A stretch of 64,000 nucleotides of DNA, from assembly GCF_001665295.1 (NCBI RefSeq), contig NZ_LZSE01000107.1, positions 54,233 through 118,232 of the forward strand, read 5' to 3'. How positions within the stretch are numbered: the stretch's first letter is position 1; every line of letters starts with the position of its first letter. The translations under genes and the position numbers were made by a program. The stretch is from Mycobacterium sp. 1554424.7 (lineage in GTDB: Bacteria; Actinomycetota; Actinomycetes; Mycobacteriales; Mycobacteriaceae). Shown in pieces: positions 1 to 8,928 of this stretch. Below the pieces are notes generated by a model. It searched no databases, had not been told where the DNA came from, and worked only from the letters and a program-made list of their open reading frames with translations.

Positions 1-161
1 TCGAAGGCCAGGCCGTCGTCGAACACGCTCTGGTCGAAGAACGAGATCGGAATCGTGAAGTGCTGCATGATGCCTGGCAAGTCACAGAACCGGACGTCGA
101 CAAATTCGACATCCTCGTCCTTGGCGAGTTTGAAGACGTCGTCGGGCGTCATTTCCGTCAC
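1..161 (-). CDS. glnA1: Glutamine synthetase type I, N-terminal fragment
   Basis: Only the first 53 codons lie in the window; the gene runs off the left edge. The translation begins [20 protein letters not shown] and continues through [14 protein letters not shown], the N-terminal beta-grasp domain of GlnA. The start is taken as the GTG at 161-159, because an AGGAGCAATT Shine-Dalgarno sequence sits just upstream (about 164-173) and this matches the recalled M. tuberculosis GlnA1 N-terminus; an in-frame ATG follows three codons later. The enzyme makes glutamine from glutamate, ammonia and ATP and is the main nitrogen-assimilation enzyme. A four-box GlnR-type operator lies 51-88 bp upstream of the start, so nitrogen control is likely. 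Confidence 0.93.
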   Translation of the reverse strand, partial: MTEMTPDDVFKLAKDEDVEFVDVRFCDLPGIMQHFTIPISFFDQSVFDDGLAF

Positions 162-211
162 AGAATTGCTCCTTTACTTGGTGATCCGCGGCCTGACGCT
201 ATGGAGCTGAT

Positions 212-249
212 GTTGCCCGTCAGTCAACCCGATGTTGCGCAGAGGTTAC
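212..249 (-). promoter_or_regulatory. Putative GlnR operator upstream of glnA1
   Basis: Read on the glnA1 sense strand, four pentamers GTAAC, GCAAC, TTGAC and GCAAC are each separated by exactly 6 nt, so the AC dinucleotides recur with 9-nt gaps (11-bp pitch). This is the arrangement of actinobacterial GlnR boxes (AC-N9-AC). The location between glnA1 and a divergent RDD gene fits nitrogen-responsive control of glnA1. Binding itself is inferred. Confidence 0.7.
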
Positions 250-410
250 GTGACCATGCTTCCCCGCACCAGAATCCGGGTCGATGGCGGGTCCTATTGT
301 GGGGCCATGGACGGCAGCATCGTATCTGGTCGCCAACACGGCCGCACCGGCGCATCCCGCCTTCGTGATGGGCTTGCGGAGGGCTCCCGCCTGGCCGTCG
401 GAAGCCGCCC

Positions 411-842
411 GTGACCGACGAATCGCCAGCACCGCGATCCGCTTATCCGGGCGAGAGCCTCGGCCTGCCGCAGGGCGGGCCGGGATCGCTGGCGCCGATG
501 GGCCGGCGGCTGGTGGCGCTGATGATCGACTGGCTGATTTCCTACGGGCTGGGCGCGCTGGCCATGGCGTTCGGCCTCTTCTCCCAGCGGACGCTGGCGA
601 CCGCGGTGTTGGTGATCTGGTTCGTGCTCGGCGTGGTCGCGGTGCGGTTGTTCAGCTTCACGCCCGGCCAGTTGGTGCTGGGCCTGCAGGTGGCGTCGGT
701 GGACGGGCGGGTCCCGGTCGGGCTAGGCCGGTTGGTGGCGCGCGGGCTGCTCATCGCCACCGTCATCCCGGCGTTGTTCACAGACTCCGACGGCCGCGGC
801 TTGCACGATCGGCTTACGGGAACGGCGGTGTTGCGGCGCTGA
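411..842 (+). CDS. RDD-family membrane protein (Rv2219A-like)
   Basis: A 143-residue protein starting at GTG. After a short proline/serine-rich cytoplasmic head it has MGRRLVALMIDWLI, with the Arg and Asp typical of the RDD family, then about three hydrophobic segments (residues 38-60, 65-80 and 105-125) and an RGLHDRLTGTAV end that is also typical of RDD proteins. It corresponds to Rv2219A in M. tuberculosis by position next to glnA1. The function of this family member is unknown; some RDD proteins have been proposed as transporters. It is transcribed away from glnA1 and converges on the DUF4191 gene. Confidence 0.8.
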   Translation: MTDESPAPRSAYPGESLGLPQGGPGSLAPMGRRLVALMIDWLISYGLGALAMAFGLFSQRTLATAVLVIWFVLGVVAVRLFSFTPGQLVLGLQVASVDGRVPVGLGRLVARGLLIATVIPALFTDSDGRGLHDRLTGTAVLRR

Positions 843-850
843 ATTCTGGC

Positions 851-891
851 GGCGACCCGCAGCGCCCGGCTTCGCCGCGCTTGCGATCGCC
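851..891. repeat. Dispersed intergenic repeat at convergent junction, copy 1
   Basis: A segment starting GGCGACCCGC and ending CGCTTGCGATCGCC fills the 61-bp gap between two converging genes. A near-identical copy, longer by a few bases in the middle, lies at 54678-54723, also between converging genes. The ends can fold (GGCGA with TCGCC, CGCGGCG with CGCCGCG in the other copy), so it may act as a bidirectional transcription terminator. Confidence 0.55.
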
Positions 892-903
892 GCGGGCCGC
901 GTG

Positions 904-1656
904 TTACCTGCGGCGCACCGTGCGCTGCACCCCGCGCATCTTGCCGGCGTTCGGCAGCGGCCCCTTCGGCATCACGCCGGCACCGGCCCGCGAGCCCAGC
1001 GCGGCCAGCCGCGACTCCAGCGTGTCCAACTGCTTGGCGTTGATGTTGGCCGGAAGCTTGGTGAGGTGGCGCTCGAGCTTGCCCAGCGGGACCTCGCCCT
1101 CGCCGTTGCCGACGACAATGTCGTAGATCGGCACCTCGCCGACCAGCCTGGCGGTCCGCTTCTTCTCCTGCGCCAGCAGCGGTTTGACCCGGGCGGCCGA
1201 TCCCTCGCCGACCAGAATCACACCGGGCCGGCCGAGCACCCGGTGCACCGCGTCGAAGTGGCCGGTCGCGGCGACGCCGGGGGTCACCCGCCACTTGCCG
1301 CGCAGGTTGTCCAGCACCCACGCCGCCGCGCCGGTCTGGCCTTCGGCTTTGCTGTAGACCGCGCGCTGGGCCCGGCGGCTGAAGATGATGAACGCCACCA
1401 GGACGCCCAGCACCACGCCGAGCAGGATCATCGTGATCATGGTCAGCCCGCCGGCCCAGATGCCGACGGCCACCGAGGCGGCGACGATCAGCACAAAGGC
1501 GCCGATCATGTACGGCAGCAGGCGCTTATCTTCCTTGCGCTGCATGTTGAACGCCTGCCAGAGCTGGCCGCGGCGTTCCTTCGCCGCGGCCTTGCGCGCG
1601 GCGGCTGCCTGGGCGCGGGCGGCCTTGTTCTCGGCGGCGGTGCGGGGTTTAGCCAT
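904..1656 (-). CDS. DUF4191 integral membrane protein (Rv2219-like)
   Basis: A 250-residue protein with start at the ATG of MAKPRTAAENKAARAQ; an in-frame TTG three codons upstream lacks a ribosome site. A basic, alanine-rich N-terminal segment of about 45 residues precedes two transmembrane helices (about residues 50-95), followed by a soluble domain containing GRPGVILVGEGSAARVK and a basic C-terminus ending RRR. The family is DUF4191, conserved in Actinobacteria and of unknown function. It lies 24 bp downstream of lipA on the same strand, the usual conserved position, so it is probably the last gene of the lipoate operon. Confidence 0.85.
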   Translation of the reverse strand: MAKPRTAAENKAARAQAAAARKAAAKERRGQLWQAFNMQRKEDKRLLPYMIGAFVLIVAASVAVGIWAGGLTMITMILLGVVLGVLVAFIIFSRRAQRAVYSKAEGQTGAAAWVLDNLRGKWRVTPGVAATGHFDAVHRVLGRPGVILVGEGSAARVKPLLAQEKKRTARLVGEVPIYDIVVGNGEGEVPLGKLERHLTKLPANINAKQLDTLESRLAALGSRAGAGVMPKGPLPNAGKMRGVQRTVRRR

Positions 1657-1680
1657 AATGACCAAGGATACGTTCGGGGG

Positions 1681-2613
1681 TCAGGCCGTCGCGGCCCGGC
1701 CGCGAACGGCTTGGTCGTAGAGCCGCCCGGCCCGGTAGGACGATCGCACCAGCGGCCCGGACAGCACCCCCGAGAAGCCGAGGCCCTCGGCGTGCCGCGC
1801 GAACTCGGCGAACTCCTCGGGCGTCACCCAGCGCTCGACCGGGTGATGGCGCGACGTCGGGCGCAGGTATTGCGTGATGGTGACGATGTCGCAGCCGGCG
1901 TCGCGCAGGTCGGCCAGTGCACCGCGCACCTCCTCGGCGGTCTCACCCAGCCCGAGGATGAGGTTGCTCTTGGTGATCAGGCCGAAGTCGCGGGCCGCGG
2001 TGAGAACGCCCAGGCTGCGCTCATAGGTGAACGCGGGCCGGATCCGCTTGAAGATGCGGTGCACGGTTTCGACGTTGTGCGCCAACACTTCCGGGCGCGA
2101 CTCGAGGACCTGCGCGAGCCGCGCGGGCTCGCCGTTGAAGTCGGGGATCAACAGCTCCACCCCGGTCGACGGGTTGAGCTCCTTGATGGCGCGCACCGTC
2201 TCCGCGTACAGCCACGCGCCGCCGTCGGGCAGGTCGTCGCGCGCGACGCCGGTGATGGTCGCGTAGCGCAGCCCCATCGTCTGGACGCTCTCGGCGACCC
2301 GCCGGGGCTCGTCGCGGTCCAGCGCGGCGGGCTTGCCGGTGTCGATCTGGCAGAAGTCGCAACGACGGGTGCACTGGTCGCCGCCGATCAGGAAGGTGGC
2401 CTCCCTGTCCTCCCAGCATTCGAAGATGTTGGGACAGCCGGCCTCTTCGCAGACCGTGTGCAGACCCTCGCGGCGGACGAGGCCCTTCAGCTGGGTGTAC
2501 TCGGGGCCCATCCGGGCGCGAACCTTGATCCATGGCGGCTTGCGCTCGATCGGGGTCTGCGCGTTGCGCACCTCCAGGCGCAGCAGCTTGCGGCCTTCGG
2601 GAGCGACAGTCAC
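1681..2613 (-). CDS. lipA: Lipoyl synthase
   Basis: A 310-residue radical-SAM enzyme that inserts two sulfur atoms into protein-bound octanoyl groups to give lipoyl groups on E2 subunits such as DlaT. The auxiliary iron-sulfur cluster cysteines are visible at about residues 55, 60 and 66 ([12 protein letters not shown]). The radical-SAM cluster CTRRCDFC gives cysteines at 81, 85 and 88. The C-terminal RSSYRAG contains the serine ligand of the auxiliary cluster. The start codon is the GTG whose GTGA overlaps the lipB stop, implying translational coupling. Length is normal for the family. Confidence 0.96.
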   Translation of the reverse strand: MTVAPEGRKLLRLEVRNAQTPIERKPPWIKVRARMGPEYTQLKGLVRREGLHTVCEEAGCPNIFECWEDREATFLIGGDQCTRRCDFCQIDTGKPAALDRDEPRRVAESVQTMGLRYATITGVARDDLPDGGAWLYAETVRAIKELNPSTGVELLIPDFNGEPARLAQVLESRPEVLAHNVETVHRIFKRIRPAFTYERSLGVLTAARDFGLITKSNLILGLGETAEEVRGALADLRDAGCDIVTITQYLRPTSRHHPVERWVTPEEFAEFARHAEGLGFSGVLSGPLVRSSYRAGRLYDQAVRGRAATA

Positions 2614-3308
2614 AGCGTTGATGCTACGCGGGCAACCGGGTGGTCCCGCACCGGAAGCGCGCCGTCCAGCGCGTCGCAGACGGCGACGGCGACGGCCGCC
2701 CGGACCTCGTCGACGGTGACCGTGCGCCCGAGTTCGGCCGACACGGACGTCACGCCGGCGTCACTGATGCCGCACGGGACGATGGCGTCATAGCCGCCCA
2801 GGTCGCAGTCGCAGTTCAGCGCGAAGCCATGCATCGTGGTCGCGCGCGACACCCGCACGCCGATGGCGGCGACCTTGCGCGCCGGCCGGCCGCCGCCGGC
2901 GGGCACCCAGACCCCGGACCGGCCGTCGACACGGACGGTGTCCAGGCCCAGATCGCCGCACACCTTGATGAGCGACTCCTCAAGGCGCCGAACGTATTTG
3001 ACGACGTCGAGCGGCTCGGCCAGTCCGATGATCGGGTAGCCGACCAATTGCCCGCGACCGTGCCAGGTGATCTTGCCGCCGCGGTCGGTGTCGACGACGG
3101 GAGTCCCATCGACGGGCCGTTCGTGCGGTTCCGTTCGCCGCCCGGCGGTGTAGACCGCCGGGTGCTCCAGCAGCAGCAACGTGTCGGGACCGCCGGCGAC
3201 CCGGGCATCGACCAGGTCGCGCTGCAGCTGCCAGGCGGTGCGGTACTCGACCGTGCCCAGCTGGCGGACGTCGATCGCGGCCGAACTCGACCGGATTGAA
3301 TCGCTCAC
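2610..3308 (-). CDS. lipB: Octanoyl-ACP:protein N-octanoyltransferase
   Basis: A 232-residue enzyme that transfers octanoate from acyl carrier protein to the lipoyl lysine of target proteins, the step before LipA. Family motifs are present: [17 protein letters not shown] (78-94), RKVAAIG with the catalytic lysine near 145, HGFALN, and [11 protein letters not shown] with the catalytic cysteine near 179. The start is set at the GTG of [13 protein letters not shown]; the reading frame stays open far upstream because it shadows the neighbouring gene. The 3' end overlaps lipA by 4 bp, and 56 bp separate it from the epimerase gene upstream. Confidence 0.95.
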   Translation of the reverse strand: MSDSIRSSSAAIDVRQLGTVEYRTAWQLQRDLVDARVAGGPDTLLLLEHPAVYTAGRRTEPHERPVDGTPVVDTDRGGKITWHGRGQLVGYPIIGLAEPLDVVKYVRRLEESLIKVCGDLGLDTVRVDGRSGVWVPAGGGRPARKVAAIGVRVSRATTMHGFALNCDCDLGGYDAIVPCGISDAGVTSVSAELGRTVTVDEVRAAVAVAVCDALDGALPVRDHPVARVASTL

Positions 3309-3364
3309 CCCGCCGACGCTACTCGGACCGCGCTCGACCGGCGACGCGGCGCCACGCCCCGCGG

Positions 3365-4276
3365 CTAATCGTGGTCGCGCCGGGCGGTGGCGTAGGCGAG
3401 CGCCTCGCCGATGGTGTTGTGGTGGAACTCGAAACCGGCGCGTTCCAGCGCGGACGGGATGGCGCGCTGACCGATGAGCAGCCCCTCGTCGGCGAATTCC
3501 CCGAGCGCTGCCCGCACCGCGAAACCGGGCATGATCAACGGGGTCGGGCGATTGAGCGCGCGGCCGAACGCGGTGGTGAACTCCGCGTTGGTCACCGGCG
3601 CCGGCCCGGTCAGGTTCACCGGCCCTGACAGCGACGGGTTTGAGATGGCGAACAGCAGCGCCCGCACCTCGTCTTCCAGCGTGATCCACGACATGTATTG
3701 GCGGCCGCTGCCCAGCCGGGCGCCGAGTCCCGTCGCGAACAGCGGCCGCAGCCGGCGCAGCGCGCCACCCGACCGCGCCAGCACCAGGCCGGTGCGGGCC
3801 AGCACCACCCGGGTGCCGGCGTACTGGGCGGGCAGCGTGGCGGCTTCCCAGTCCTCGCACAGCTGCGCGAGGAAACCGCTTCCCGCGCGGGCGTTTTCGT
3901 CGACCACCCGGTCCCGGGTGTTGCCGTAATAGCCGACGGCGCTGGCGTTGATCAGGGTTTCGACGCCGGCGTCGGCGACGGCGTTGGCCAGGACCTCGGT
4001 GGGGGCGATGCGGCTGTCGCGCAGGCTCTGCTTGAAGGCGCCCGACCACCGGCGCTGCCCGACGTTGACGCCACACAGGTTGACGACGGCATCGACGTCG
4101 ACCAGCGCGTCGGCGTCGAACTCGCCGCTCTCCGGATTCCAGTGCAGCTCTTCGGAATTCGCCGGTGTCCGGCGCACGATGCGCAACACCGGGTGGTCGG
4201 CGGCGCGCAGGGCCGCGGCCAGGGCCGAGCCGATCAGGCCGGAGGAACCCGCTATCGCGATGACGGGCTTGGACAC
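3365..4276 (-). CDS. TIGR01777-type NAD-dependent epimerase/dehydratase (Rv2216-like)
   Basis: A 303-residue atypical short-chain dehydrogenase. The N-terminus [21 protein letters not shown] is the dinucleotide-binding loop (GxxGxxG), followed by ASAVGYYG, where the family usually has its catalytic tyrosine region, and a C-terminal DUF1731-like segment ([18 protein letters not shown]). The start is the GTG of [10 protein letters not shown], 4 bp after the dlaT stop; the longer open frame upstream shadows dlaT. This family (SDR39U1-like) has no established substrate. Its position inside the dlaT-lipB-lipA run is conserved in mycobacteria, but no role in lipoate metabolism is shown by the sequence. 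Confidence 0.88.
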   Translation of the reverse strand: MSKPVIAIAGSSGLIGSALAAALRAADHPVLRIVRRTPANSEELHWNPESGEFDADALVDVDAVVNLCGVNVGQRRWSGAFKQSLRDSRIAPTEVLANAVADAGVETLINASAVGYYGNTRDRVVDENARAGSGFLAQLCEDWEAATLPAQYAGTRVVLARTGLVLARSGGALRRLRPLFATGLGARLGSGRQYMSWITLEDEVRALLFAISNPSLSGPVNLTGPAPVTNAEFTTAFGRALNRPTPLIMPGFAVRAALGEFADEGLLIGQRAIPSALERAGFEFHHNTIGEALAYATARRDHD

Positions 4277-4280
4277 GTCG

Positions 4281-6059
4281 TCACAGCCCCAGGTCGGCCT
4301 CGAACGCTCCCTCTTCGAGCCGGTTCTTGATCGTGGTGAGGAAACGTCCGGCATCGGCGCCGTCGATCAGCCGGTGGTCATAGGTCAGCGGCAGATAGCA
4401 GATCGAGCGGACGCCGATCGATTCGTTGCCGAACCCGTCCACGATCACCCGGGGCCGCTTCACGATCGCACCGGTGCCCAGCATGGCCGCCTGCGGCGGA
4501 ACCAGGATAGGGGTGTCGAACAGGGCGCCCTGGCTGCCGATGTTGGTGATCGTGAACGTGCCGCCGGACAACTCGTCGGGCTTCAGGTTGCCGGACCGGG
4601 CGCGCTCGGCGATGTCGGCGATGGCCCTGGCCAGCCCCGCCAGCGACAGGTCGCCGGCGTTGTGGACGACGGGGGAGAGCAGGCCCTGCTCGGTGTCGAC
4701 GGCAAAGCCGAGGTGCTCGGCGTCGTAGTAGGTGATCTCCTTGGTTTCCTCGTTGTAGCTCGCGTTGATGTTGGGGTGGATCTTGAGCGCGTCGATGACG
4801 GCGCGGGCGATGAACGGCAGGTAGGTCAGGTTCACGCCCTCGCGCTCGGCGAACGCGGACTTGGCCCGGGCCCGCAGCCCCACGATCTTGGTCATGTCGA
4901 CCTCGTGGGTCTGGGTGAGCTGGGCCGTGGCCTGCAGCGATTCGCGCGTCTTGGCCGCGGTGATCTGCCGGATCCGGCTGGCCTTCTGCGTGGTGCCGCG
5001 CAGGTGCGCCAGCGCCGGCGCCGGGGCGGGCGCGGCTGCGGGAGCCGCCTTGGCCTCGGCTGGCGCGGCGGCCGGGGCTGGTGCGGCCGGCGGCGGCGCC
5101 TTCTTTGCTTCCGCGGCCGCCAGCACGTCTTGCTTGCGGATGCGACCGCCGACGCCGGTGCCGGCGACCTCGGAAAGGTCGATGTTGTTCTCGTTGGCCA
5201 GCTTTCGCACCAGCGGGGTCACGTACGGCGCACCGTCCGCGCTCGGGCCGCCGGCCTCCGCCGCGGCGGGCGTGGCAGGTGCCGGTTCGGCTTTCGGCGT
5301 CGGCGCGGGCGCGGGCTCGGGCTGCGGCGCGGGCCTGGCCGCGGGTTCGGGTTTTGGCTCCGGCTTCGGCTCGGGTTTGGGGGCGGGCGGCGCCGGGGGA
5401 GCGGCGGGAGCCGGCGCGGCGGCGTCCGTTCCGGCACCGATGCGCGCCAGCTCCCCGCCGACCGGGACGGTCGCGTCCTCCTCGGCGGTGATGCTGACCA
5501 GGACGCCGGCCACCGGCGACGGGATCTCGGTGTCGACCTTGTCGGTGGACACCTCCACCAGCGGCTCGTCGACCTGAACCGAATCGCCGACCTTCTTCAG
5601 CCAGCGGGTCACGGTGCCCTCGGCCACCGACTCGCCGAGCTCGGGCATCAGCACCGGCTTGGCATCACCGGAGCCGCCCCCCTGCGCGGGCTGGTCAGCC
5701 GCCGCGGGCTCCGGCTCGGGCTGCGCCTGGGCCTGGGGTTCCGGTTCGGGCTCGGGCTCGGGTTGCGGCTCGGGCGCCGCCGGTTGGCTGGGCGCAGCGG
5801 GCTGTGCCTGGGGTTGCTCTCCCGCGTCGCCGATGACGGCCAGCTCGCCGCCGACCTCGACGGTGTCGTCCTCCTGGGCGACGATCTTGGTCAGCACCCC
5901 GGCCGCCGGCGACGGGATTTCTGTATCCACCTTGTCGGTTGACACCTCGACGAGCGGCTCGTCGAGTTCGACCGTGTCGCCCTCCTGCTTGAGCCAGCGG
6001 GTGACCGTCCCCTCGGTGACGCTCTCACCGAGTGCCGGCATCTGGACGGAGAAGGCCAT
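4281..6059 (-). CDS. dlaT: Dihydrolipoamide acyltransferase E2 (pyruvate dehydrogenase / peroxynitrite reductase)
   Basis: A 592-residue E2 protein with two lipoyl domains: residues 1-78 with [10 protein letters not shown] (lipoyl lysine about 43), and about 133-208 with the same motif (lysine about 174). The linkers are rich in Pro, Glu and Ala. A peripheral-subunit-binding domain follows ([20 protein letters not shown]), then the C-terminal catalytic domain with the active-site motif [13 protein letters not shown]. In mycobacteria DlaT serves the pyruvate dehydrogenase complex and the AhpD/AhpC/Lpd peroxide-reducing system. The linkers make it longer than the recalled M. tuberculosis protein (553 aa). 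The start ATG is preceded by GAGGAG. It leads a minus-strand run with the lipoylation genes that modify it. Confidence 0.96.
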   Translation of the reverse strand: MAFSVQMPALGESVTEGTVTRWLKQEGDTVELDEPLVEVSTDKVDTEIPSPAAGVLTKIVAQEDDTVEVGGELAVIGDAGEQPQAQPAAPSQPAAPEPQPEPEPEPEPQAQAQPEPEPAAADQPAQGGGSGDAKPVLMPELGESVAEGTVTRWLKKVGDSVQVDEPLVEVSTDKVDTEIPSPVAGVLVSITAEEDATVPVGGELARIGAGTDAAAPAPAAPPAPPAPKPEPKPEPKPEPAARPAPQPEPAPAPTPKAEPAPATPAAAEAGGPSADGAPYVTPLVRKLANENNIDLSEVAGTGVGGRIRKQDVLAAAEAKKAPPPAAPAPAAAPAEAKAAPAAAPAPAPALAHLRGTTQKASRIRQITAAKTRESLQATAQLTQTHEVDMTKIVGLRARAKSAFAEREGVNLTYLPFIARAVIDALKIHPNINASYNEETKEITYYDAEHLGFAVDTEQGLLSPVVHNAGDLSLAGLARAIADIAERARSGNLKPDELSGGTFTITNIGSQGALFDTPILVPPQAAMLGTGAIVKRPRVIVDGFGNESIGVRSICYLPLTYDHRLIDGADAGRFLTTIKNRLEEGAFEADLGL

Positions 6060-6233
6060 CTGTGTTGACTCCTCGATCGCTCGTGGGTCGGGGGCTGGGT
6101 CGATGTAGCTATCAAAACTATCCTGTCATTGCGCCCGCGTCGGCACACATTCAGGGCGGACCGTGCCCGGTTGCCCAGGCGGCCCCCGCCCGCTTGCTAC
6201 CGTGTGGCCACTTGCACAGAGCGGGGAGGTTCG

Positions 6234-8006
6234 ATGCCGGCGCTACAACAGGTACCCCAGCGGTTCGTCGACAGCACCGACGGCGTGCGCATCGCGGTCT
6301 ACGAGGAGGGCAACCGCGAGGGCCCGACCGTCGTGCTGGTGCACGGCTTCCCCGACTCGCACGTGCTGTGGGACGGCGTCGTGCCCCAGCTGGCCGAGCG
6401 GTTCCGCGTCATCCGCTACGACAACCGCGGCGTCGGGATGACGTCGGCGCCCAAACGGGTGTCCGCCTACGCCATGGCCCGGTTCGCCGACGACTTCGCC
6501 GCCGTGATCGGCGAGCTCAGCCCGGGCGGGCCGGTGCACGTGCTGGCCCACGACTGGGGCTCGGTGGGCATCTGGGAGTACCTCAAGCGGCCGGGCGCGG
6601 CCGACCGGGTCGCCTCCTTCACCTCGGTGTCCGGGCCCAGCCACGAGCAGGTGGTCCACTACATGTTCAGCGGGCTGCGCCAGCCCTGGCGCCCGCGGCG
6701 GTTCCTGCGCTCGATCACCCAGGCGCTGCGGCTGACCTACATGGTGTTCTTCTCGATCCCGGTGCTCGCGCCCCTGTGCCTGCGGCTGGCGCTGTCGATC
6801 CCGGCGCTGCGGCGCAACGTCGTCGACAACATCCCCGAGGACAAGATCCACCACTCGGACAAGCTGGCCTCCGACGCCGCGCGTTCGGTGAAGACCTACC
6901 CCGCCAACTACTTTCGCTCGTTCTCCATGCGCGGCCGGCCCCAGACCATTGACGTGCCCGTGCAGCTCATCGTCAACACCCGCGACAAGTACGTGCGGCC
7001 ATACTCGTTCGACGAAACCGCGCGCTGGGTGCCGCGGTTGTGGCGCCGCGACATCAGGGCCGGCCACTTCTCGCCGATGTCGCACCCGCAGGTGATGGCC
7101 GCCGCCGTGCACGACTTCGCCGACCTGACCGCGGGCCAGCCGCCGAGCCGGGCGATGCTGCGCGCGCAGGTCGGACGTCCCCGCGAGTACTTCGGCGACA
7201 CCCTGGTATCGGTCACCGGCGCCGGCAGCGGCATCGGGCGGGAAACCGCGTTCGCCTTCGCGCGCGAGGGGGCCGAGCTGGTGGTCAGCGACATCGACGA
7301 GGCGACCGTCAAGGAGACCGCCGCCGAGATCACCGCGCGTGGCGGCGTCGCGCACGCCTACGTGCTCGACGTGTCCGACGCCGACGCGGTCGAGGCCTTC
7401 GCCGAACGCGTCAGCGCCGAACACGGCGTCCCCGACATCGTCGTCAACAACGCCGGCATCGGCGCCGCCGGCGGATTCCTGGACACCCCCGCCGAGCAGT
7501 TCGACCGGGTGCTCGACATCAACCTGGGCGGCGTGGTCAACGGGTGCCGGTCCTTCGGCCGGCGCCTGGTCGAGCGCGGCACCGGCGGCTACATCGTCAA
7601 CGTGGCGTCGATGGCCGCCTTCTCGCCGCTGGGGTCGCTGAGCGCCTACTGCACCTCCAAGGCGGCCGCCTACATGTTCTCCGACTGCCTGCGTGCCGAA
7701 CTCGACGCGGCCGGGGTCGGCCTGACCACCATCTGCCCCGGCGTCATCAACACCAACATCATCAGCACCACCCGGTTCAGCGCGCCGGGGGGCAACGACA
7801 AGCAGGTCGACGACCGGCGCGGCCAGATTGCCCGGATGTTCGCGCTGCGCCACTACGGGCCGGACAAGGTCGCCAACGCGATCCTGTCGTCGGTCAGGAA
7901 GAAGAAGCCGATTCGGCCCGTCGCGCCGGAAGCCTATGCGCTCTACGGCCTGTCCCGGGTGGCGCCGCAGGCGTTGCGCAACGCCGCGCGCGTCCGGGTC
8001 ATCTAG
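6234..8006 (+). CDS. ephD: EphD: alpha/beta-hydrolase (epoxide hydrolase-like) fused to short-chain dehydrogenase
   Basis: A 590-residue two-domain protein. Residues 1-300 form an alpha/beta hydrolase with the oxyanion-hole motif HGFP, YDNRGVG, and the nucleophile elbow HDWGS, whose Asp is expected in epoxide hydrolases. Residues about 320-590 form a classical SDR with TGAGSGIG for cofactor binding, NNAG, and a catalytic Ser...YCTSK. The M. tuberculosis orthologue EphD has been linked to mycolic-acid metabolism. The ATG start is preceded by GGGGAGG. The gene diverges from dlaT (174-bp gap) and its last 4 bp overlap the converging membrane-protein gene. Confidence 0.92.
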   Translation: MPALQQVPQRFVDSTDGVRIAVYEEGNREGPTVVLVHGFPDSHVLWDGVVPQLAERFRVIRYDNRGVGMTSAPKRVSAYAMARFADDFAAVIGELSPGGPVHVLAHDWGSVGIWEYLKRPGAADRVASFTSVSGPSHEQVVHYMFSGLRQPWRPRRFLRSITQALRLTYMVFFSIPVLAPLCLRLALSIPALRRNVVDNIPEDKIHHSDKLASDAARSVKTYPANYFRSFSMRGRPQTIDVPVQLIVNTRDKYVRPYSFDETARWVPRLWRRDIRAGHFSPMSHPQVMAAAVHDFADLTAGQPPSRAMLRAQVGRPREYFGDTLVSVTGAGSGIGRETAFAFAREGAELVVSDIDEATVKETAAEITARGGVAHAYVLDVSDADAVEAFAERVSAEHGVPDIVVNNAGIGAAGGFLDTPAEQFDRVLDINLGGVVNGCRSFGRRLVERGTGGYIVNVASMAAFSPLGSLSAYCTSKAAAYMFSDCLRAELDAAGVGLTTICPGVINTNIISTTRFSAPGGNDKQVDDRRGQIARMFALRHYGPDKVANAILSSVRKKKPIRPVAPEAYALYGLSRVAPQALRNAARVRVI

Positions 8007-8347
8007 ACCTCCGTCCGCCGCGCGCCCTGGCGTCCCACCGCCAGCCCACCGCCGACGGCGAGGAGCCCGACGACGGCCAGCGGGATCGTCCAGCCGCGGC
8101 GGCCGTTGACCGCCGACTGGCATTGAGCCACGTAGTCGGTGTGCGGGAGGACCTGGTTCAGGATCGGGATGTTGGCGCCGTTCTTGTCGTTGGCGCTGCG
8201 CGCGCTGGACAAATCGGTGGCGATCCCGTTCCCGCAGGACACGGAATTGCCGCTGTCGCCCGACACGGACACCGGCACCAGCAACCCGATGATGCCGGCG
8301 AGCAAGAGCACGGCGCCCGCGGCGATGATCAACCGTCGCACAGTCAC
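8003..8347 (-). CDS. Small two-helix membrane protein, unknown function
   Basis: A 114-residue protein. The GTG start (TVRRLIIAAGAV) has a GGGAGG site about 7 bp upstream. An N-terminal hydrophobic segment (residues 4-25) and a C-terminal one (about 88-106) bracket an extracytoplasmic loop of about 60 residues containing two cysteines (SVSCGNGIATDL and YVAQCQSAV) that could form a disulfide. I do not recognise a named domain. I do not recall an orthologue between ephD and pepB in M. tuberculosis H37Rv, so it may belong to an accessory insertion with the next two genes. Its 3' end overlaps ephD by 4 bp tail to tail. Confidence 0.75.
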   Translation of the reverse strand: MTVRRLIIAAGAVLLLAGIIGLLVPVSVSGDSGNSVSCGNGIATDLSSARSANDKNGANIPILNQVLPHTDYVAQCQSAVNGRRGWTIPLAVVGLLAVGGGLAVGRQGARRTEV

Positions 8348-8469
8348 AATTGGCCTCCCGTCACGAGCGAGTCTGGTAACGGCGTAGTAACCGCTGGGTC
8401 CGGCCCCTAAACGTTTGCCGCGAGCACGATCCGGCGCATGGTTTGTGTCGACCGGGGTATCCGAACCCA

Positions 8470-8925
8470 ATGACAATGGCTGCGATCCGCGAGGTAAGGG
8501 CTACCCGACAGCAGATCTGGGACGCGATGGCGGACGGATGGACGTATTCGCAGTGGGTGGTGGGCAATAGCCGAACCCGCGCCGTCGACCCGCATTGGCC
8601 GGAGCCCGGCTCCGCCATCAAGCACTCGGTCGGCGTCTGGCCGCTGGTAATCAGCGATCAAACCGTGGTTGAAAGTTGCATCCCCGGAACGGAACTCGTC
8701 CTCCGCGCCGGATTGGGCCGATTGGGCGCGGCACGAATAACGTTGCGGCTCAGCGATGTTCCGAACGGCGGATGCCGGATCGAAATGATCGAGGTGCCGA
8801 CCTCCGGGCCGATCAAGGTCATCCCCGATCGGCTGGCCCTGGCCGCCGTCTATCCGCGCAACCGCGAGTGCCTGCTGCGATTGACCGCGCTCGCCGAACG
8901 GCTCGAGCCGAGCCAGGTCAAATAG
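8470..8925 (+). CDS. SRPBCC (START/Bet v 1-like) family protein
   Basis: A 151-residue soluble protein beginning MTMAAIREVRATRQQIWDAM, the typical N-terminal strand-helix of polyketide-cyclase/START-like SRPBCC proteins, followed by WTYSQWVVGNSRTRAVDPHWPEPG and ELVLRAGL. Such folds bind hydrophobic ligands in a central cavity; the ligand here is unknown. It lies 3 bp upstream of the FAD oxidoreductase gene, so the two are almost certainly co-transcribed and may act on the same lipid or isoprenoid substrate (inference). The 122-bp gap to the left is a divergent promoter region with the membrane-protein gene. Confidence 0.82.
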   Translation: MTMAAIREVRATRQQIWDAMADGWTYSQWVVGNSRTRAVDPHWPEPGSAIKHSVGVWPLVISDQTVVESCIPGTELVLRAGLGRLGAARITLRLSDVPNGGCRIEMIEVPTSGPIKVIPDRLALAAVYPRNRECLLRLTALAERLEPSQVK

Positions 8926-8928
8926 CGC

